A stretch of 64,000 nucleotides of DNA from Gammaproteobacteria bacterium (GCA_021324815.1 JAJPIJ010000046.1:94734-158733); one strand, 5' to 3'; counted from the stretch's first letter, positions 16,541-25,681 are shown. A program made the numbers and translations. Notes: generated by a model from the letters alone, not told the origin.

Positions 16541-19500
16541 TCAAGTTCTCCTGCTCCACTCCTCTGGCGGCTCAATTCCCCATGCCTTCAATCGCGCGGC
16601 ATTGATGGCCATGCAGTGCCGCCAAGCTTCTTGGCTCACGTAGCCCCAAAGAGCTTTGCCAACGACCAGATGCTTGGGTTGCGGCACGCTAGTAGGTCCG
16701 CCTTTCAACGCGGCGGCGTGGTCGTGGATCCATGTGTGCAAATTGGCGATGTCAGCGAAAAAGTTCGGGTGACGGCTGTCACTTGCCTTGGGCACGCTCT
16801 TGACCGCTTGCTGCCGCAAGCGGCGCTTTTCCGCTTCGTCTGCGGCCTGCTTAGACTGTTTCATCGCTTCGTCCGCTGTCAGGATTCGGATCTGAATGCG
16901 ACTCTCCTTGGATTGTTCGCCGAACTTTCGCTTCTCCCTCTCGCTGACAAAGAACGTGTCCGGCTTGATGTCCTCCACGGGGATGACGGCAGCCTGGGTG
17001 GCTGCTTTTTTGCCCCGTCCGCGTCTTGGCTGGTGACTCGATAACATTTCCGGTTTCCGCTCGGAGCGAAGTCGCGAATGGATGCTCCAAACGCGCGGGT
17101 CGGCCACGGCGCGTAAGCCGAGGTTCACGGCAGCATTGATGTCGGCGTGAATCAGCTTCGGCTCCTTTTGTTGATTTTCCTCAAGCATGACCGGCTCAAA
17201 TCGAACGATTGGCTCGCCTTTAGTCCGTCGCTCGTGCCCGGCTAAAAGCCTGCTGATTGGTATGAAGATGCTGCCGCCCGCGTCGGGCGCGAGCAATGTG
17301 CGCGCGGGCAAGCCTTTGGATTTGGCATCGTCATTGGCGCTTTTCACCTGCTCAAAAAAGAGTTCCCACTGCTTGCGTCGTTTTTCCTGTTCCGTCCGTT
17401 CCTCTTTCCTTTCCTCCGGCTTGCAAACGCGCCATCGCCATTTCGGCTCTTGCATTGGATCGCCGGAAAGCTCCGTGGCGCGGAAACCGGCGACGCCGGT
17501 TCGCGAGCAGAAGCGCGACGAGTAGGCGGCGGGTGTCTCGACCAACGGCAAACCAAATGGCTCGCACATCTGCTTGAGCTTGTCGCGGATAGCCCGGTGA
17601 CACCATTTCATCAGGCGGCTGTTCTCCCGCGGCGCGCGACCCTGGCTGGTGCGGTAGCGGCTGAGGTCTTCGATGACGATGAAATCAACAATGCCGCACC
17701 ACTGGTTGCCTTTCTGGGGAGTGACGGGCTGGCCCTTGATATCCGCCTTCACGTATTCGCCGTGGGTGTCTTTAGCTTGGCGCAATTGGGCCTCGGCGTG
17801 GTCTTTCGGCTCGGTCGGCTTCTCGAGCGTCAAACCGAGCGCCTGCGTCAGAATCATGTGGGCCGTCTGATTCCGGCGCTGCTCCTTGATTTCGTCCAGT
17901 TTGCCGAGAATCGTCGGGCACGGATCGGGAATGCTTTCATCGCGAGAGGCTTTCGGCGCGCAGCCAATGTCGCGCCGCAACATTTGGTTGAGCGACTGGC
18001 AGCGTTTCCGCAGTTCCTCAAATTGCTCGATGCGTTCGATGGAAAGCCCGCGCTGGCCGGCGAGCCACTTTTCCTCCTCTGTCAGCCCGTCGCGTTCATC
18101 GGCTGATCGCAGAGTAAAATCCAGCAGGTGACAATCCGGCCTGTCCGGGTGCTTTCGCCAGACCAGCCGCCCGCGTCGAGAGCGGTAGATACGGTTTGCA
18201 ATCGTTTCCAACCAGTCTGGCAGCTTTTCGACCAGCGACTTCAACTGCGTTTTCAACGCCTGCACGATTTCCGGATGCTGCTCCGGTTCTTCTTCCGCTT
18301 TGTCCAGCTGCGTGTTCCTGGCCTTGGCTTTTTCGTGAGCGTCCTTGTTCAACCATTCGTGCGGATCGCTTTCAGCGATTTCCTTAATGGCGATGCGGCG
18401 GCGCTTCGCCTGATCCTCGCGCTTGACCTCATCCTGCGGATCGAGAAACCAAATCCAGCGGTGAAGTTTGCTGGCGAAGGACTGCGCGCGGCGGAGGGCG
18501 ATGAGCAGCTTCGTATTCTGATCCGGGAACGAGACCCGTTCTGACAGTGTCGCTGCATCCCTGATGCTGTCATCCAGCAATTCGAGTTGGTGGAACTCCT
18601 TGAGCAAATCCAATGTCTGCTGGCTCTCGGCCTTCGTTGCGTTTCGACCGGCGGACCCGGAAAGCTCCCGGCGGAAATCCTCGCTGCCGGGCACGGGTTT
18701 TCCGTCCTTGAAGTCCGGGCGATAGACCTTGGCATCTTCGCCGGGCAATCGTAGCAAGCCGGTCGTGAGCACCCGCGCATACCAGTCGCGGCGTTCTCCA
18801 TTGTGCTCGGTTCTGCCGATGAAGCGCGCGTTCTTCCGCTCGTCGTCCGACAGGCAGCAACTCACTTCGATGATGGCGTAAGCGCCGGCCTGTTTCTGCC
18901 CAAGGTCAACCGAGAGAAGACGGAATGATTTGAGGTCAGGATCGGCGAACCACTGGCGGGGGAATTCCTTATTCCCTTGCACTTTCGACCAGTCTTCGTG
19001 AGGCCACCGCAGCGTCGAATCGTGGTCGTCGCCGTTCCAGTTGAACTGCATCGCCCACGGCCATTTCTCGCGTCCCATTTCCTCCCGCACATGAGCGATG
19101 AACCTGTCCTCCTTCGGCGTGAGTACGAAGTTCAGCAGCAGTCGGTCGGGTTGGTCATTGCGGCTGCCCGGCTTCCAGTCTGGCATCAGCGAAACGGCGT
19201 GCTTCTTGAAGTCGTGCAAATCGTCGTCGGGAATTCCGAGCGCCCGCATCAGCGGCTGCGCCCAGTTCGCGGACTGCAAATCCTCGTTCTCAGACAGCGC
19301 GCGCGCCTCATCCCGCAAGAGCCGCGGCGCGGTGTAGTGAATGCGAACCTCCGCCGGGCGATAGAGCACACCAGCGTTGTCGCCGCACTTCACGGCAATT
19401 TGCGTGGTGAAGGAAAGGCCGTCGGGGCTGGCCTCGTGCGCGAAGCCGCCTTGCGACGCGCCTTTGAAATCGAACAATCGGCGTGAATCGCGCGCGTCCG

Positions 19501-21616
19501 CGGGGGTGTATTGCACGGGCCGCTTCTTCTTCTCCAAGTCCTCCAGCACGTCACAATACCGGAGGTAGTCGCGGACGATGTTTGTGGAATAGAGGTTTTT
19601 TACCCGCTCCTTCTCCTCGTCAGGAGTGGGCGCTTGCCAGACACACCAGTTGTCCTTCTTGACCAGTTCCTCGAACAGGCGACTGTCGCCCATATCATCG
19701 CGGTGTTGGCGCTGGTAGGCGGCGATGCAATGCTTCAGCTTTGTTTCCTTTCCCGCCGAATATGTCTCGCCCGGCGCGACCACTTTGTTCCATTCCTCGC
19801 GCAGTTCTTCGTAGCCGCGCAGAGCTGCTTGGCTGATGCCGTAGCGATAGATGGTCTTCGGGTCTGCCCCATCGGCTACGCCGAGCGATTCGTGAATCCG
19901 CCGCATCGCGGCGAAGCGCGGGTCGCCGCCGGTCTCGCTAAAGCCGCCGGGAATGAAATCCTCCTCCTCGCCATCATCGGCTTTGCCTTTCTCGCGGGCT
20001 TTGCCTTTCTCGCGGCCTTTGCCCTCGTAGAGTTTCTTAAGTTCCTCGAGTTTTTTCGCCTCATTGTCCCGCTCCTTCTGCTTTTGCCGGATTTGGTGCG
20101 GTGACTTGATCGCTTCCTCGTAGGCGGCATAGTCGAACTTCGTCCAGCCGAAGTAGCCAGGTTTGCAAGCGCCGCTTGGTTCAGCCGGGTCGCCTTCCTG
20201 CGCGAGAAATCCGCACATCGCTGTGAAGCTGGGGAAGATGTAGCCGAGCTTACGTTTGAGCCGGGGGATAAAATCTGTCCTAGCAACGGATGTGACCGTG
20301 GGTTGGTTGCCTGATTTGGCTGCGGCTTTGCGGGCTTTCTCCACTTTTTCAGCGGGTTCTTGGCCGTCGTCGCTTCCGCAGAGATCAAACTTGTCAACGA
20401 ACTCAACATAACGGCGCTTGTCATTCTTGAGCAGCCAACCCGCGTAACGGTCCTTCAATCTGGCCTTGAGCAGGGTCGCTGTGAACTCCGAGCCGCCGTC
20501 AAAATGGAACAGCACAAATAATTCGACACGAACATTGTCTTTGCCCGGCCCGCTCCGCTTCCAGTTTTGGATGCGAAAAGTGCTCGCGGATTCGGGATTT
20601 TCCTTCCGGCGTTGTTCTTCGTCGTGTCGCTTGGCTTGAATCAGCTCCTGCAGCCGCTTCAGTTCTTTGGTTACGTCAATATTGCTCCCACCAAATCGCT
20701 CGAACACAAAACAAAACGTCTTGTCCTTCAGCATTTTTTTCGCGGTGTTCAAACATTGCTCAAGCTGATTGATTGCGTCCTCGCCAACGAGATAGCCCGT
20801 GTCGTCGCTGTCTCCGGCCGCCTCGGCGGCCTCTTGTTCGCTGTTGGCTTCCGGCGCGTCGCCATTCTCACCTGAGGGCTCTCCGGCTTCTTCGCCCGCT
20901 TCTACACCGCTCAAACAACTGTCTTTGACCGATCGCGCTGATAATTGTCTGAGCGCCGCTGCGTCCGCTTGGAACAAGGCATCCATGAAATCGTAGATGC
21001 CCTGTTGGTTGCGGTAAGTTTTTTCGGCGGGAGGTTCGCCGCCCTTGTGTTTCCAGCAGAGCCAGCCAGGGTCTTCGTTCGCCAGCTTTTGGGGCGTGCC
21101 CCGGCTTTTCTCCGGGAACAGTTCGCCGATGACGCCGCGAAAAACATCGTGGAGCTTCCCGTCCGCCCGCTTTGGAAACTTCGCAAAGGCGTGGCCGAAA
21201 ATGCGATCAATGCACTGTTCCCGCGTGATGGATTTCGCGTCCAACCCAAGGGTGCGCGCCAGCGAGTGCTTCAATCCCGCTCGTTTGCCGCCTTTGTGAA
21301 CGAAGTCGTCCCACCGCCCCTCGATGCAGCCGTCAGCGGTCTTGGGCTTGCCGTTCCCGAACAACTGCTCGGCAAACTGGGCCATCGGTGTCGGTTTTTC
21401 CTTTCCGTCCTTATCTTTCTCAACCATCCCGTCCGCCATCGCCGCGAGCGCGAAGGCGTAGTAGTTCACCGCATCCTGAAACAGCGCGTGATGCTCCCAC
21501 AGCATTTGCTCGCCGAGTTTGCGCGCGGCTTTCGGATCGTCGGCGAGCGATTTGAATCCGCCGTGACCGTCTGCAATTTCGACTGCGCTGACGCGGCCTT
21601 GGTAGATGCGGTTCAT
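16541..21616 (-). CDS. Very large Cas12b-like CRISPR effector nuclease (1691 aa)
   Basis: An RNA-guided DNA nuclease of the Cas12 class, placed nearest Cas12b. The three RuvC motifs are visible: Asp904 in LLSVDLGQK, Glu1316 in FIVIEDLSRYR and Asp1492 in LIHADINAAVNLG. Between them, PRENSRLMKWCHRAI and AAYSSRFCSRTGVAGFR match the Cas12b pattern. At 1691 residues it is far longer than AacCas12b (1129 aa, D570/E848/D977 from memory): the part before RuvC-I gains about 330 residues and the I-II interval about 130. Two low-complexity stretches, acidic (about 235-273) and charged with repeated EKGKA (about 514-553), look like inserted linkers. It heads the cas operon. No stop or frameshift interrupts it. 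Confidence 0.88.
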   Translation of the reverse strand: MNRIYQGRVSAVEIADGHGGFKSLADDPKAARKLGEQMLWEHHALFQDAVNYYAFALAAMADGMVEKDKDGKEKPTPMAQFAEQLFGNGKPKTADGCIEGRWDDFVHKGGKRAGLKHSLARTLGLDAKSITREQCIDRIFGHAFAKFPKRADGKLHDVFRGVIGELFPEKSRGTPQKLANEDPGWLCWKHKGGEPPAEKTYRNQQGIYDFMDALFQADAAALRQLSARSVKDSCLSGVEAGEEAGEPSGENGDAPEANSEQEAAEAAGDSDDTGYLVGEDAINQLEQCLNTAKKMLKDKTFCFVFERFGGSNIDVTKELKRLQELIQAKRHDEEQRRKENPESASTFRIQNWKRSGPGKDNVRVELFVLFHFDGGSEFTATLLKARLKDRYAGWLLKNDKRRYVEFVDKFDLCGSDDGQEPAEKVEKARKAAAKSGNQPTVTSVARTDFIPRLKRKLGYIFPSFTAMCGFLAQEGDPAEPSGACKPGYFGWTKFDYAAYEEAIKSPHQIRQKQKERDNEAKKLEELKKLYEGKGREKGKAREKGKADDGEEEDFIPGGFSETGGDPRFAAMRRIHESLGVADGADPKTIYRYGISQAALRGYEELREEWNKVVAPGETYSAGKETKLKHCIAAYQRQHRDDMGDSRLFEELVKKDNWCVWQAPTPDEEKERVKNLYSTNIVRDYLRYCDVLEDLEKKKRPVQYTPADARDSRRLFDFKGASQGGFAHEASPDGLSFTTQIAVKCGDNAGVLYRPAEVRIHYTAPRLLRDEARALSENEDLQSANWAQPLMRALGIPDDDLHDFKKHAVSLMPDWKPGSRNDQPDRLLLNFVLTPKEDRFIAHVREEMGREKWPWAMQFNWNGDDHDSTLRWPHEDWSKVQGNKEFPRQWFADPDLKSFRLLSVDLGQKQAGAYAIIEVSCCLSDDERKNARFIGRTEHNGERRDWYARVLTTGLLRLPGEDAKVYRPDFKDGKPVPGSEDFRRELSGSAGRNATKAESQQTLDLLKEFHQLELLDDSIRDAATLSERVSFPDQNTKLLIALRRAQSFASKLHRWIWFLDPQDEVKREDQAKRRRIAIKEIAESDPHEWLNKDAHEKAKARNTQLDKAEEEPEQHPEIVQALKTQLKSLVEKLPDWLETIANRIYRSRRGRLVWRKHPDRPDCHLLDFTLRSADERDGLTEEEKWLAGQRGLSIERIEQFEELRKRCQSLNQMLRRDIGCAPKASRDESIPDPCPTILGKLDEIKEQRRNQTAHMILTQALGLTLEKPTEPKDHAEAQLRQAKDTHGEYVKADIKGQPVTPQKGNQWCGIVDFIVIEDLSRYRTSQGRAPRENSRLMKWCHRAIRDKLKQMCEPFGLPLVETPAAYSSRFCSRTGVAGFRATELSGDPMQEPKWRWRVCKPEERKEERTEQEKRRKQWELFFEQVKSANDDAKSKGLPARTLLAPDAGGSIFIPISRLLAGHERRTKGEPIVRFEPVMLEENQQKEPKLIHADINAAVNLGLRAVADPRVWSIHSRLRSERKPEMLSSHQPRRGRGKKAATQAAVIPVEDIKPDTFFVSEREKRKFGEQSKESRIQIRILTADEAMKQSKQAADEAEKRRLRQQAVKSVPKASDSRHPNFFADIANLHTWIHDHAAALKGGPTSVPQPKHLVVGKALWGYVSQEAWRHCMAINAARLKAWGIEPPEEWSRRT

Positions 21617-21666
21617 GTGCCCCCCGTTTATGGAAACGGTTAACTCAGAACTCTAGTGACAGAATT

Positions 21667-21682
21667 ACCCCCTGGTGGGGGT
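21667..21682. other. Hairpin upstream of the effector gene
   Basis: ACCCCCTGGTGGGGGT is a 6-bp perfect stem with a TGGT loop, 51 bp before the effector start and 7 bp from the right direct repeat. On the plus strand it is followed by GCGTTTT, so it could end rightward transcription; it could also be an operator or part of the effector 5' leader. Confidence 0.4.
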
Positions 21683-21688
21683 GCGTTT

Positions 21689-21733
21689 TGATTAAAGCAT
21701 AGTACAAGCTACGTACGCAGAAAATGCTCATGC
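21689..21733. repeat. Right imperfect direct repeat bounding the CRISPR-Cas island
   Basis: TGATTAAAGCATAGTACAA (21689-21707) and TGCTCATGC (21725-21733) repeat the left copy at 13501-13546 in the same orientation. The copy sits 73 bp upstream of the effector start codon and beyond the last cas gene. Removing one copy and everything between would place nfeD directly behind fhs on the minus strand, a normal gene arrangement. A shared promoter element is the alternative reading. Confidence 0.6.
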
Positions 21734-21846
21734 AGCATGTTTGGCGGGGGAGGGAGGGGCACAGCGCGGCAAAAGGCGCGGCGAAATGCGCCACGTGCCT
21801 CAACGCAGGGTGGTTGAGGGGGACAAATCGACAACCAGATGCTGAC

Positions 21847-21863
21847 GGCCCCGACGCGGGGCC
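21847..21863 (-). terminator. GC-rich hairpin after fhs, possible terminator
   Basis: GGCCCCG/CGGGGCC with a 3-nt loop lies 15 nt downstream of the fhs stop (minus strand). It has no U-run, so it may only stabilise the 3' end or act with Rho. Confidence 0.4.
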
Positions 21864-21877
21864 ATGGCGTCAGACTG

Positions 21878-23554
21878 TCAAAACAAGCCGACGATGTTGC
21901 CGTGCTCGTCGATGTCGATCTTTTCGGCGGCCGGCACCTTGGGCAGGCCGGGCATGGTCATCAAGTCGCCGCAGATGGCGACCACGAAACCGGCGCCGTT
22001 CGACAGCCGCACTTCGCGCACGTTCAGCGTGTGGCCAGTGGGGGCGCCACGCACGCTGGGATCGGCGGTGAATGACATTTGCGTCTTGGCCATGCAGATC
22101 GGGAAGTGGCCGTAATCCTTGTTCCATTCGTCGAGCTGTTTTTTCACCGCATCGGCGAAGGTCACCTGGCCGGCGCCGTAGATCTTGGTGGCGATGGTCT
22201 TGATCTTCTCGGTCAGCGGCAGGTGATCCTCATAGACGTAGGTGTGCTTTTTCTTCGATTTCTCGATGACATCGATCACCGCATGCGCCAGATCCTCCGC
22301 GCCGGCGCCGCCGTGCGCCCAGTGCCTGGCCACGACAAACCGGCCGCCCAGCGATTCGATCTTGTCCTTGAGCAGCTTGATCTCGGCGTCGGTGTCGAAG
22401 GTGAAATGATTCACCGACACGACGCACGGCAGGCCGTAGTGATCGCGGATGTTGGTCAGGTGTTTTTCGATGTTGACCATGCCCCTGGCGAGCGCGTCCA
22501 GGTTCTCCTTGTTGAGTTCCTCCTTCCTGACGCCGCCATGGAACTTGAGCGCGCGGATGGTGGCGACCAGCACTACCGCCGAGGGATTCAAGCCGGCCAT
22601 GCGGCATTTGATGTCGATGAATTTCTCCGCGCCCAGGTCGGCGCCGAAACCGGCCTCGGTGACGCAGTAATCGGCGAGCTTGAGCGCGGTGCGCGTGGCG
22701 GTGACGCTGTTGCAGCCGTGGGCGATGTTGGCGAACGGCCCGCCGTGGATGAACGCGGGGTTGTTCTCCAGCGTCTGCACCAGGTTCGGCTTGATGGCGT
22801 CCTTGAGCAGGACGGCCATGGCGCCGTGGGCCTTGAGGTCGCGCGCGTAGACCGGCCGCCGGTCGACCTGGGTGTAGCCGATGACGATGCGGCCGAGGCG
22901 CTCCTTCAAGTCCTTGAGCGAGGTGGCCAGACACAGGATGGCCATGATCTCGGAGGCCACCACGATGTCGTAGCCGTCCTCGCGCGCGAATCCGTTGGCG
23001 GTGCCGCCCAGGCCGATGACGATCTTGCGCAGCGCGCGGTCGTTCATGTCCACGACCCGCTTCCACTGGATGAGCCGCGGGTCGATGCGGAGTTCATTGC
23101 CGTGGTTGATGTGGTTGTCGATCATCGCGGCCAGCAGGTTGTGCGCGGCGCCGATGGCGTGAAAGTCGCCGGTGAAGTGCAGGTTGATGTCCTCCATCGG
23201 CACCACCTGGGCATGGCCGCCCCCGGCGGCGCCGCCCTTGACCCCGAAGACGGGGCCGAGCGAGGGCTCGCGCAAACAGATGATGGCCTTTTTGCCGATC
23301 CTGTTGAGGGCATCGCCCAGACCCACGGTGGTGGTGGTTTTGCCCTCGCCGGCGGGCGTCGGGCTGATGGCGGTGACCAGGATGAGCTTGCCGTCCGGCC
23401 GCTTCTCTATTTCCCGCAGGTAATCGAGCGAGAGCTTGGCCTTGTAGTGGCCGTAGGGCTCGAGATATTTGCTGTCGATGCCGAGTTTTGTTTTTGCCAG
23501 TTCGATGATGGGTTTCATCGTTGCCTTTTGGGCAATTTCGATGTCCGACTTCAT
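21878..23554 (-). CDS. fhs: Formate-tetrahydrofolate ligase
   Basis: This cytosolic enzyme uses ATP to join formate and tetrahydrofolate to 10-formyl-THF, feeding purine synthesis and one-carbon metabolism. The 558-residue product has the normal family length. Seen: the P-loop [18 protein letters not shown] (about residue 66), [20 protein letters not shown] and a C-terminal [18 protein letters not shown]. The start ATG 23554 follows GAGGAGTTTCC. A structured, non-coding leader precedes it. It is monocistronic as far as can be seen. Confidence 0.97.
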   Translation of the reverse strand: MKSDIEIAQKATMKPIIELAKTKLGIDSKYLEPYGHYKAKLSLDYLREIEKRPDGKLILVTAISPTPAGEGKTTTTVGLGDALNRIGKKAIICLREPSLGPVFGVKGGAAGGGHAQVVPMEDINLHFTGDFHAIGAAHNLLAAMIDNHINHGNELRIDPRLIQWKRVVDMNDRALRKIVIGLGGTANGFAREDGYDIVVASEIMAILCLATSLKDLKERLGRIVIGYTQVDRRPVYARDLKAHGAMAVLLKDAIKPNLVQTLENNPAFIHGGPFANIAHGCNSVTATRTALKLADYCVTEAGFGADLGAEKFIDIKCRMAGLNPSAVVLVATIRALKFHGGVRKEELNKENLDALARGMVNIEKHLTNIRDHYGLPCVVSVNHFTFDTDAEIKLLKDKIESLGGRFVVARHWAHGGAGAEDLAHAVIDVIEKSKKKHTYVYEDHLPLTEKIKTIATKIYGAGQVTFADAVKKQLDEWNKDYGHFPICMAKTQMSFTADPSVRGAPTGHTLNVREVRLSNGAGFVVAICGDLMTMPGLPKVPAAEKIDIDEHGNIVGLF

Positions 23555-23583
23555 GGAAACTCCTCGCTTTTCATGTTGTTGTA

Positions 23584-23710
23584 GGTTCTATTTCTCCCCG
23601 GCAGGCGCCGGGGGCACGCTCAACCCCCACGGTGGAGAACCGTGTTACATGGCAGGGGGCGGGCGGGTAGTCTACCCGGATCATCGCCGGGCGGAAACTC
23701 CACCGCCCGG
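23584..23710 (-). promoter_or_regulatory. Unassigned structured leader upstream of fhs, possible riboswitch
   Basis: Four consecutive hairpins occupy the fhs upstream region: 23596-23613 (CCCCGGC/GCCGGGG), 23629-23643 (ACGGT/ACCGT), 23664-23678 (CGGGTAG/CTACCCG) and 23687-23710 (CCGGGCGG/CCGCCCGG). The 23629-23643 and 23687-23710 loops contain TGGAG and CTCCA, so they could form a 5-bp kissing interaction. A further pairing, GGTTCT 23584-23589 with AGAACC 23636-23641, competes with the 23629-23643 hairpin, suggesting two alternative folds. The element begins 30 nt before the fhs start, where a 5' UTR switch would be. I could not match it to the ZTP, THF or SAM consensus sequences I remember. 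It also lies 88 bp before the plus-strand cyclase gene. Confidence 0.5.
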
Positions 23711-23797
23711 TCGGGTCGATTAAGGTCCGGTACAGTCCGCATCAGCCGCCCGGCGCGCGGCCTCAAATATGGGGAATGAAACCGTTATACTAGGTCC

Positions 23798-24778
23798 ATG
23801 AGCGAGGAAGGGCTGATGATTGAAGAAGAAGATTTGACCGTCCGCGCACCGGAACGCACCGATGTCCAGATGGCGGTATTATTCGCGGATCTGGCCGGCA
23901 GCACCCGCATGTACGAGCTGCTCGGAGACGCCCAGGCCAAGTTCATCATCACCGATTCGCTCGGCAAATTGACGCAGGTGGTGAAGGAATTTGACGGCCG
24001 GGTGGTCAAGACCATCGGCGATGAATTGATGTGCGTGTTCAAGACCGCGCACGAGGCGGTCCTGGCCGGACGACAGATGATCAAGGTGGCCTCCGATCTG
24101 GAGGTGCCGCAGACGGCCGACGCCACGGGCCTGCTGCACCTGCGGGTGGGGGCGCACTACGGCCCGGTCATCGAGGAGCGCAACGATATTTTCGGCGACA
24201 CCGTCAACGTGGCCTCGCGGCTGGTGTCGCTGGCCAAATCCAACAGCTTCATGGCCAGCGAAACCATCGCCAAGGCGCTGCCCGAGGCCTTTCGCTATCT
24301 GGTCTCCTTTTATGACACCGTGGTGATACGCGGCAAGACGCGGCCCCTGGACGTGTTTGAAATCCTGACCGACGCCGTCAAGAGCGACGAAACGGCCAGT
24401 TTCGCCAGGACCACGGAGATCACCCATGGCCCGCTGGCCAAGGCCAGGCTCAAGCTCAAGGTGCGCAGCTCCAACCAGACGCTGGAGGTCTCCAAGCAGA
24501 AGCCCACGGTCACCATCGGCCGGGGGCGCAACAACGACATCGTCCTGGATCACAACATGGTGTCGCGGGAGCACGCGCGCATCGATTACAAACATGGCTC
24601 GTTTTACGTGTCCGACTTCAGCAGCAACGGCACCTACATCGAGCTGCAGGGCGGCACCCGCACGCTGCTCAAGAAGTCCGACTGCAACCTCGCCATGAAC
24701 GGGGTCATGTATTTCGGCGAGGAGCCCAGCCGTAAGGCCAAGACGGCGCTGGAGTTCGTGCTGACCGGCGCGTCGTGA
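23798..24778 (+). CDS. Class III adenylate/guanylate cyclase fused to an FHA domain
   Basis: A 326-residue soluble signalling protein. Residues about 25-190 form a class III cyclase domain: VLFADLAGSTRMYELLG with the first metal Asp, then KTIGDELMCVF with the second metal Asp, and FGDTVNVASRLV. Residues about 225-320 form an FHA domain: VTIGRGRNNDIVL, MVSREHARI and SSNGTYI, which bind phosphothreonine. The fusion suggests cyclic nucleotide synthesis tied to Ser/Thr phosphorylation. No kinase gene is in the window. The gene faces away from fhs and converges on the transporter gene. Confidence 0.92.
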   Translation: MSEEGLMIEEEDLTVRAPERTDVQMAVLFADLAGSTRMYELLGDAQAKFIITDSLGKLTQVVKEFDGRVVKTIGDELMCVFKTAHEAVLAGRQMIKVASDLEVPQTADATGLLHLRVGAHYGPVIEERNDIFGDTVNVASRLVSLAKSNSFMASETIAKALPEAFRYLVSFYDTVVIRGKTRPLDVFEILTDAVKSDETASFARTTEITHGPLAKARLKLKVRSSNQTLEVSKQKPTVTIGRGRNNDIVLDHNMVSREHARIDYKHGSFYVSDFSSNGTYIELQGGTRTLLKKSDCNLAMNGVMYFGEEPSRKAKTALEFVLTGAS

Positions 24779-24784
24779 TCGCGG

Positions 24785-25681
24785 CTAGTCCGCCTCGGGG
24801 GGCAGGGGCGGCCGCTTCGTCACCAGCATGCCGGCAGTGCCGATGAGCACCGCCCCGGCCGCGGACAGCCAGTCCGGACGTTCCCCCCACAGCAGCCAGC
24901 CAATCAGGGCCGCGAACACCACCGTCGAATAATTCAGGGTGCCCACCCGGGCCGCGGGCGCGGTCGAATAACTGTAGGTGAGCAGCAACTGGCCGGCGCT
25001 GGCCATCATGCCCGCGGCGGCCATCATGCCCAGCACGCGCAGGCTGGGCGTGCGCCAGGCCCATAACAGCGGCACGGCGGAGGTGGCCACGCTGATGAGG
25101 CTGAAATAAAACACGATGCGGAAAATGGGCTCGGTGTCGGCCATGCGGCGGATGTTGGCCATGGCCAGCGCCGCCAGCACCGCCGATATCGCCCCCACCC
25201 AGGCCGCCCCCGACCACGGCACGCCGCCGGGCTTGAGGATCAACCCCACGCCCAGCAGGCCCAGCCCGACGGCGACGAAGGTCTTGATCGAGGCCCGCTC
25301 GCCGAGCCAGGCCCAGGCGATGAGGGCGGTGAAGACCGGCGAACTGTAGTTCAGCAGCACGGCCTCCGCCAGCGGCATGTGGCCGATGGCGTAAAAGAAG
25401 CAGTACATGGCAAAGAGCCCGAACCAGGAGCGGGCGAGGTGGCCGCCGAACCGCCGCGTGGCCAGCACGCCGGCGCCCCGGCGCCACAGGCCGGGCAGGA
25501 GAAACAGCAGCCCGAAGCTGCTGCGCAGGAACACCACCATTTCGTTGCCGGTGAGCGGCGCGGTGAGCTTGATGAGGGCGCTCATGGCCGCCATCGCCAG
25601 CGAGGCGCCAAGGGCGGCGTAAACGCTTCTGGCCGCCGGACTGGCGGCCGAGAAGTGTGCATGCAGGGTCCGGGGTGTCAC
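24785..25681 (-). CDS. EamA/DMT-family transporter
   Basis: A 298-residue inner-membrane protein with ten hydrophobic segments in two EamA repeats (first repeat from SVYAALGASLAMAAMSALIKL, second from WVGAISAVLAALAMANIRRM). The family exports metabolites, often amino acids or nucleosides; the substrate is unknown. GTG 25681 is chosen because it lies just before the first helix; the open frame continues upstream into a basic region without membrane character. It is read away from pyrG and ends 7 nt from the cyclase stop. Confidence 0.85.
   Translation of the reverse strand: MTPRTLHAHFSAASPAARSVYAALGASLAMAAMSALIKLTAPLTGNEMVVFLRSSFGLLFLLPGLWRRGAGVLATRRFGGHLARSWFGLFAMYCFFYAIGHMPLAEAVLLNYSSPVFTALIAWAWLGERASIKTFVAVGLGLLGVGLILKPGGVPWSGAAWVGAISAVLAALAMANIRRMADTEPIFRIVFYFSLISVATSAVPLLWAWRTPSLRVLGMMAAAGMMASAGQLLLTYSYSTAPAARVGTLNYSTVVFAALIGWLLWGERPDWLSAAGAVLIGTAGMLVTKRPPLPPEAD

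Noticed and set aside
21734-21877. Continuation of the island or a small gene right of the right-hand direct repeat
   Set aside because: Only GC-rich sequence and the fhs-distal hairpin are seen; no frame with coding character, transposase or integrase.
22079-23584. 501-codon plus-strand frame over fhs
   Set aside because: fhs on the minus strand has all family motifs; the antisense product is low-complexity.
23584-23710. ZTP (pfl) riboswitch upstream of fhs
   Set aside because: CCGCCCGGCGA resembles the 3' core CCGCCUGGGCA, but the remaining conserved nucleotides and the order of the helices as I remember them do not fit, so the element is left unassigned.
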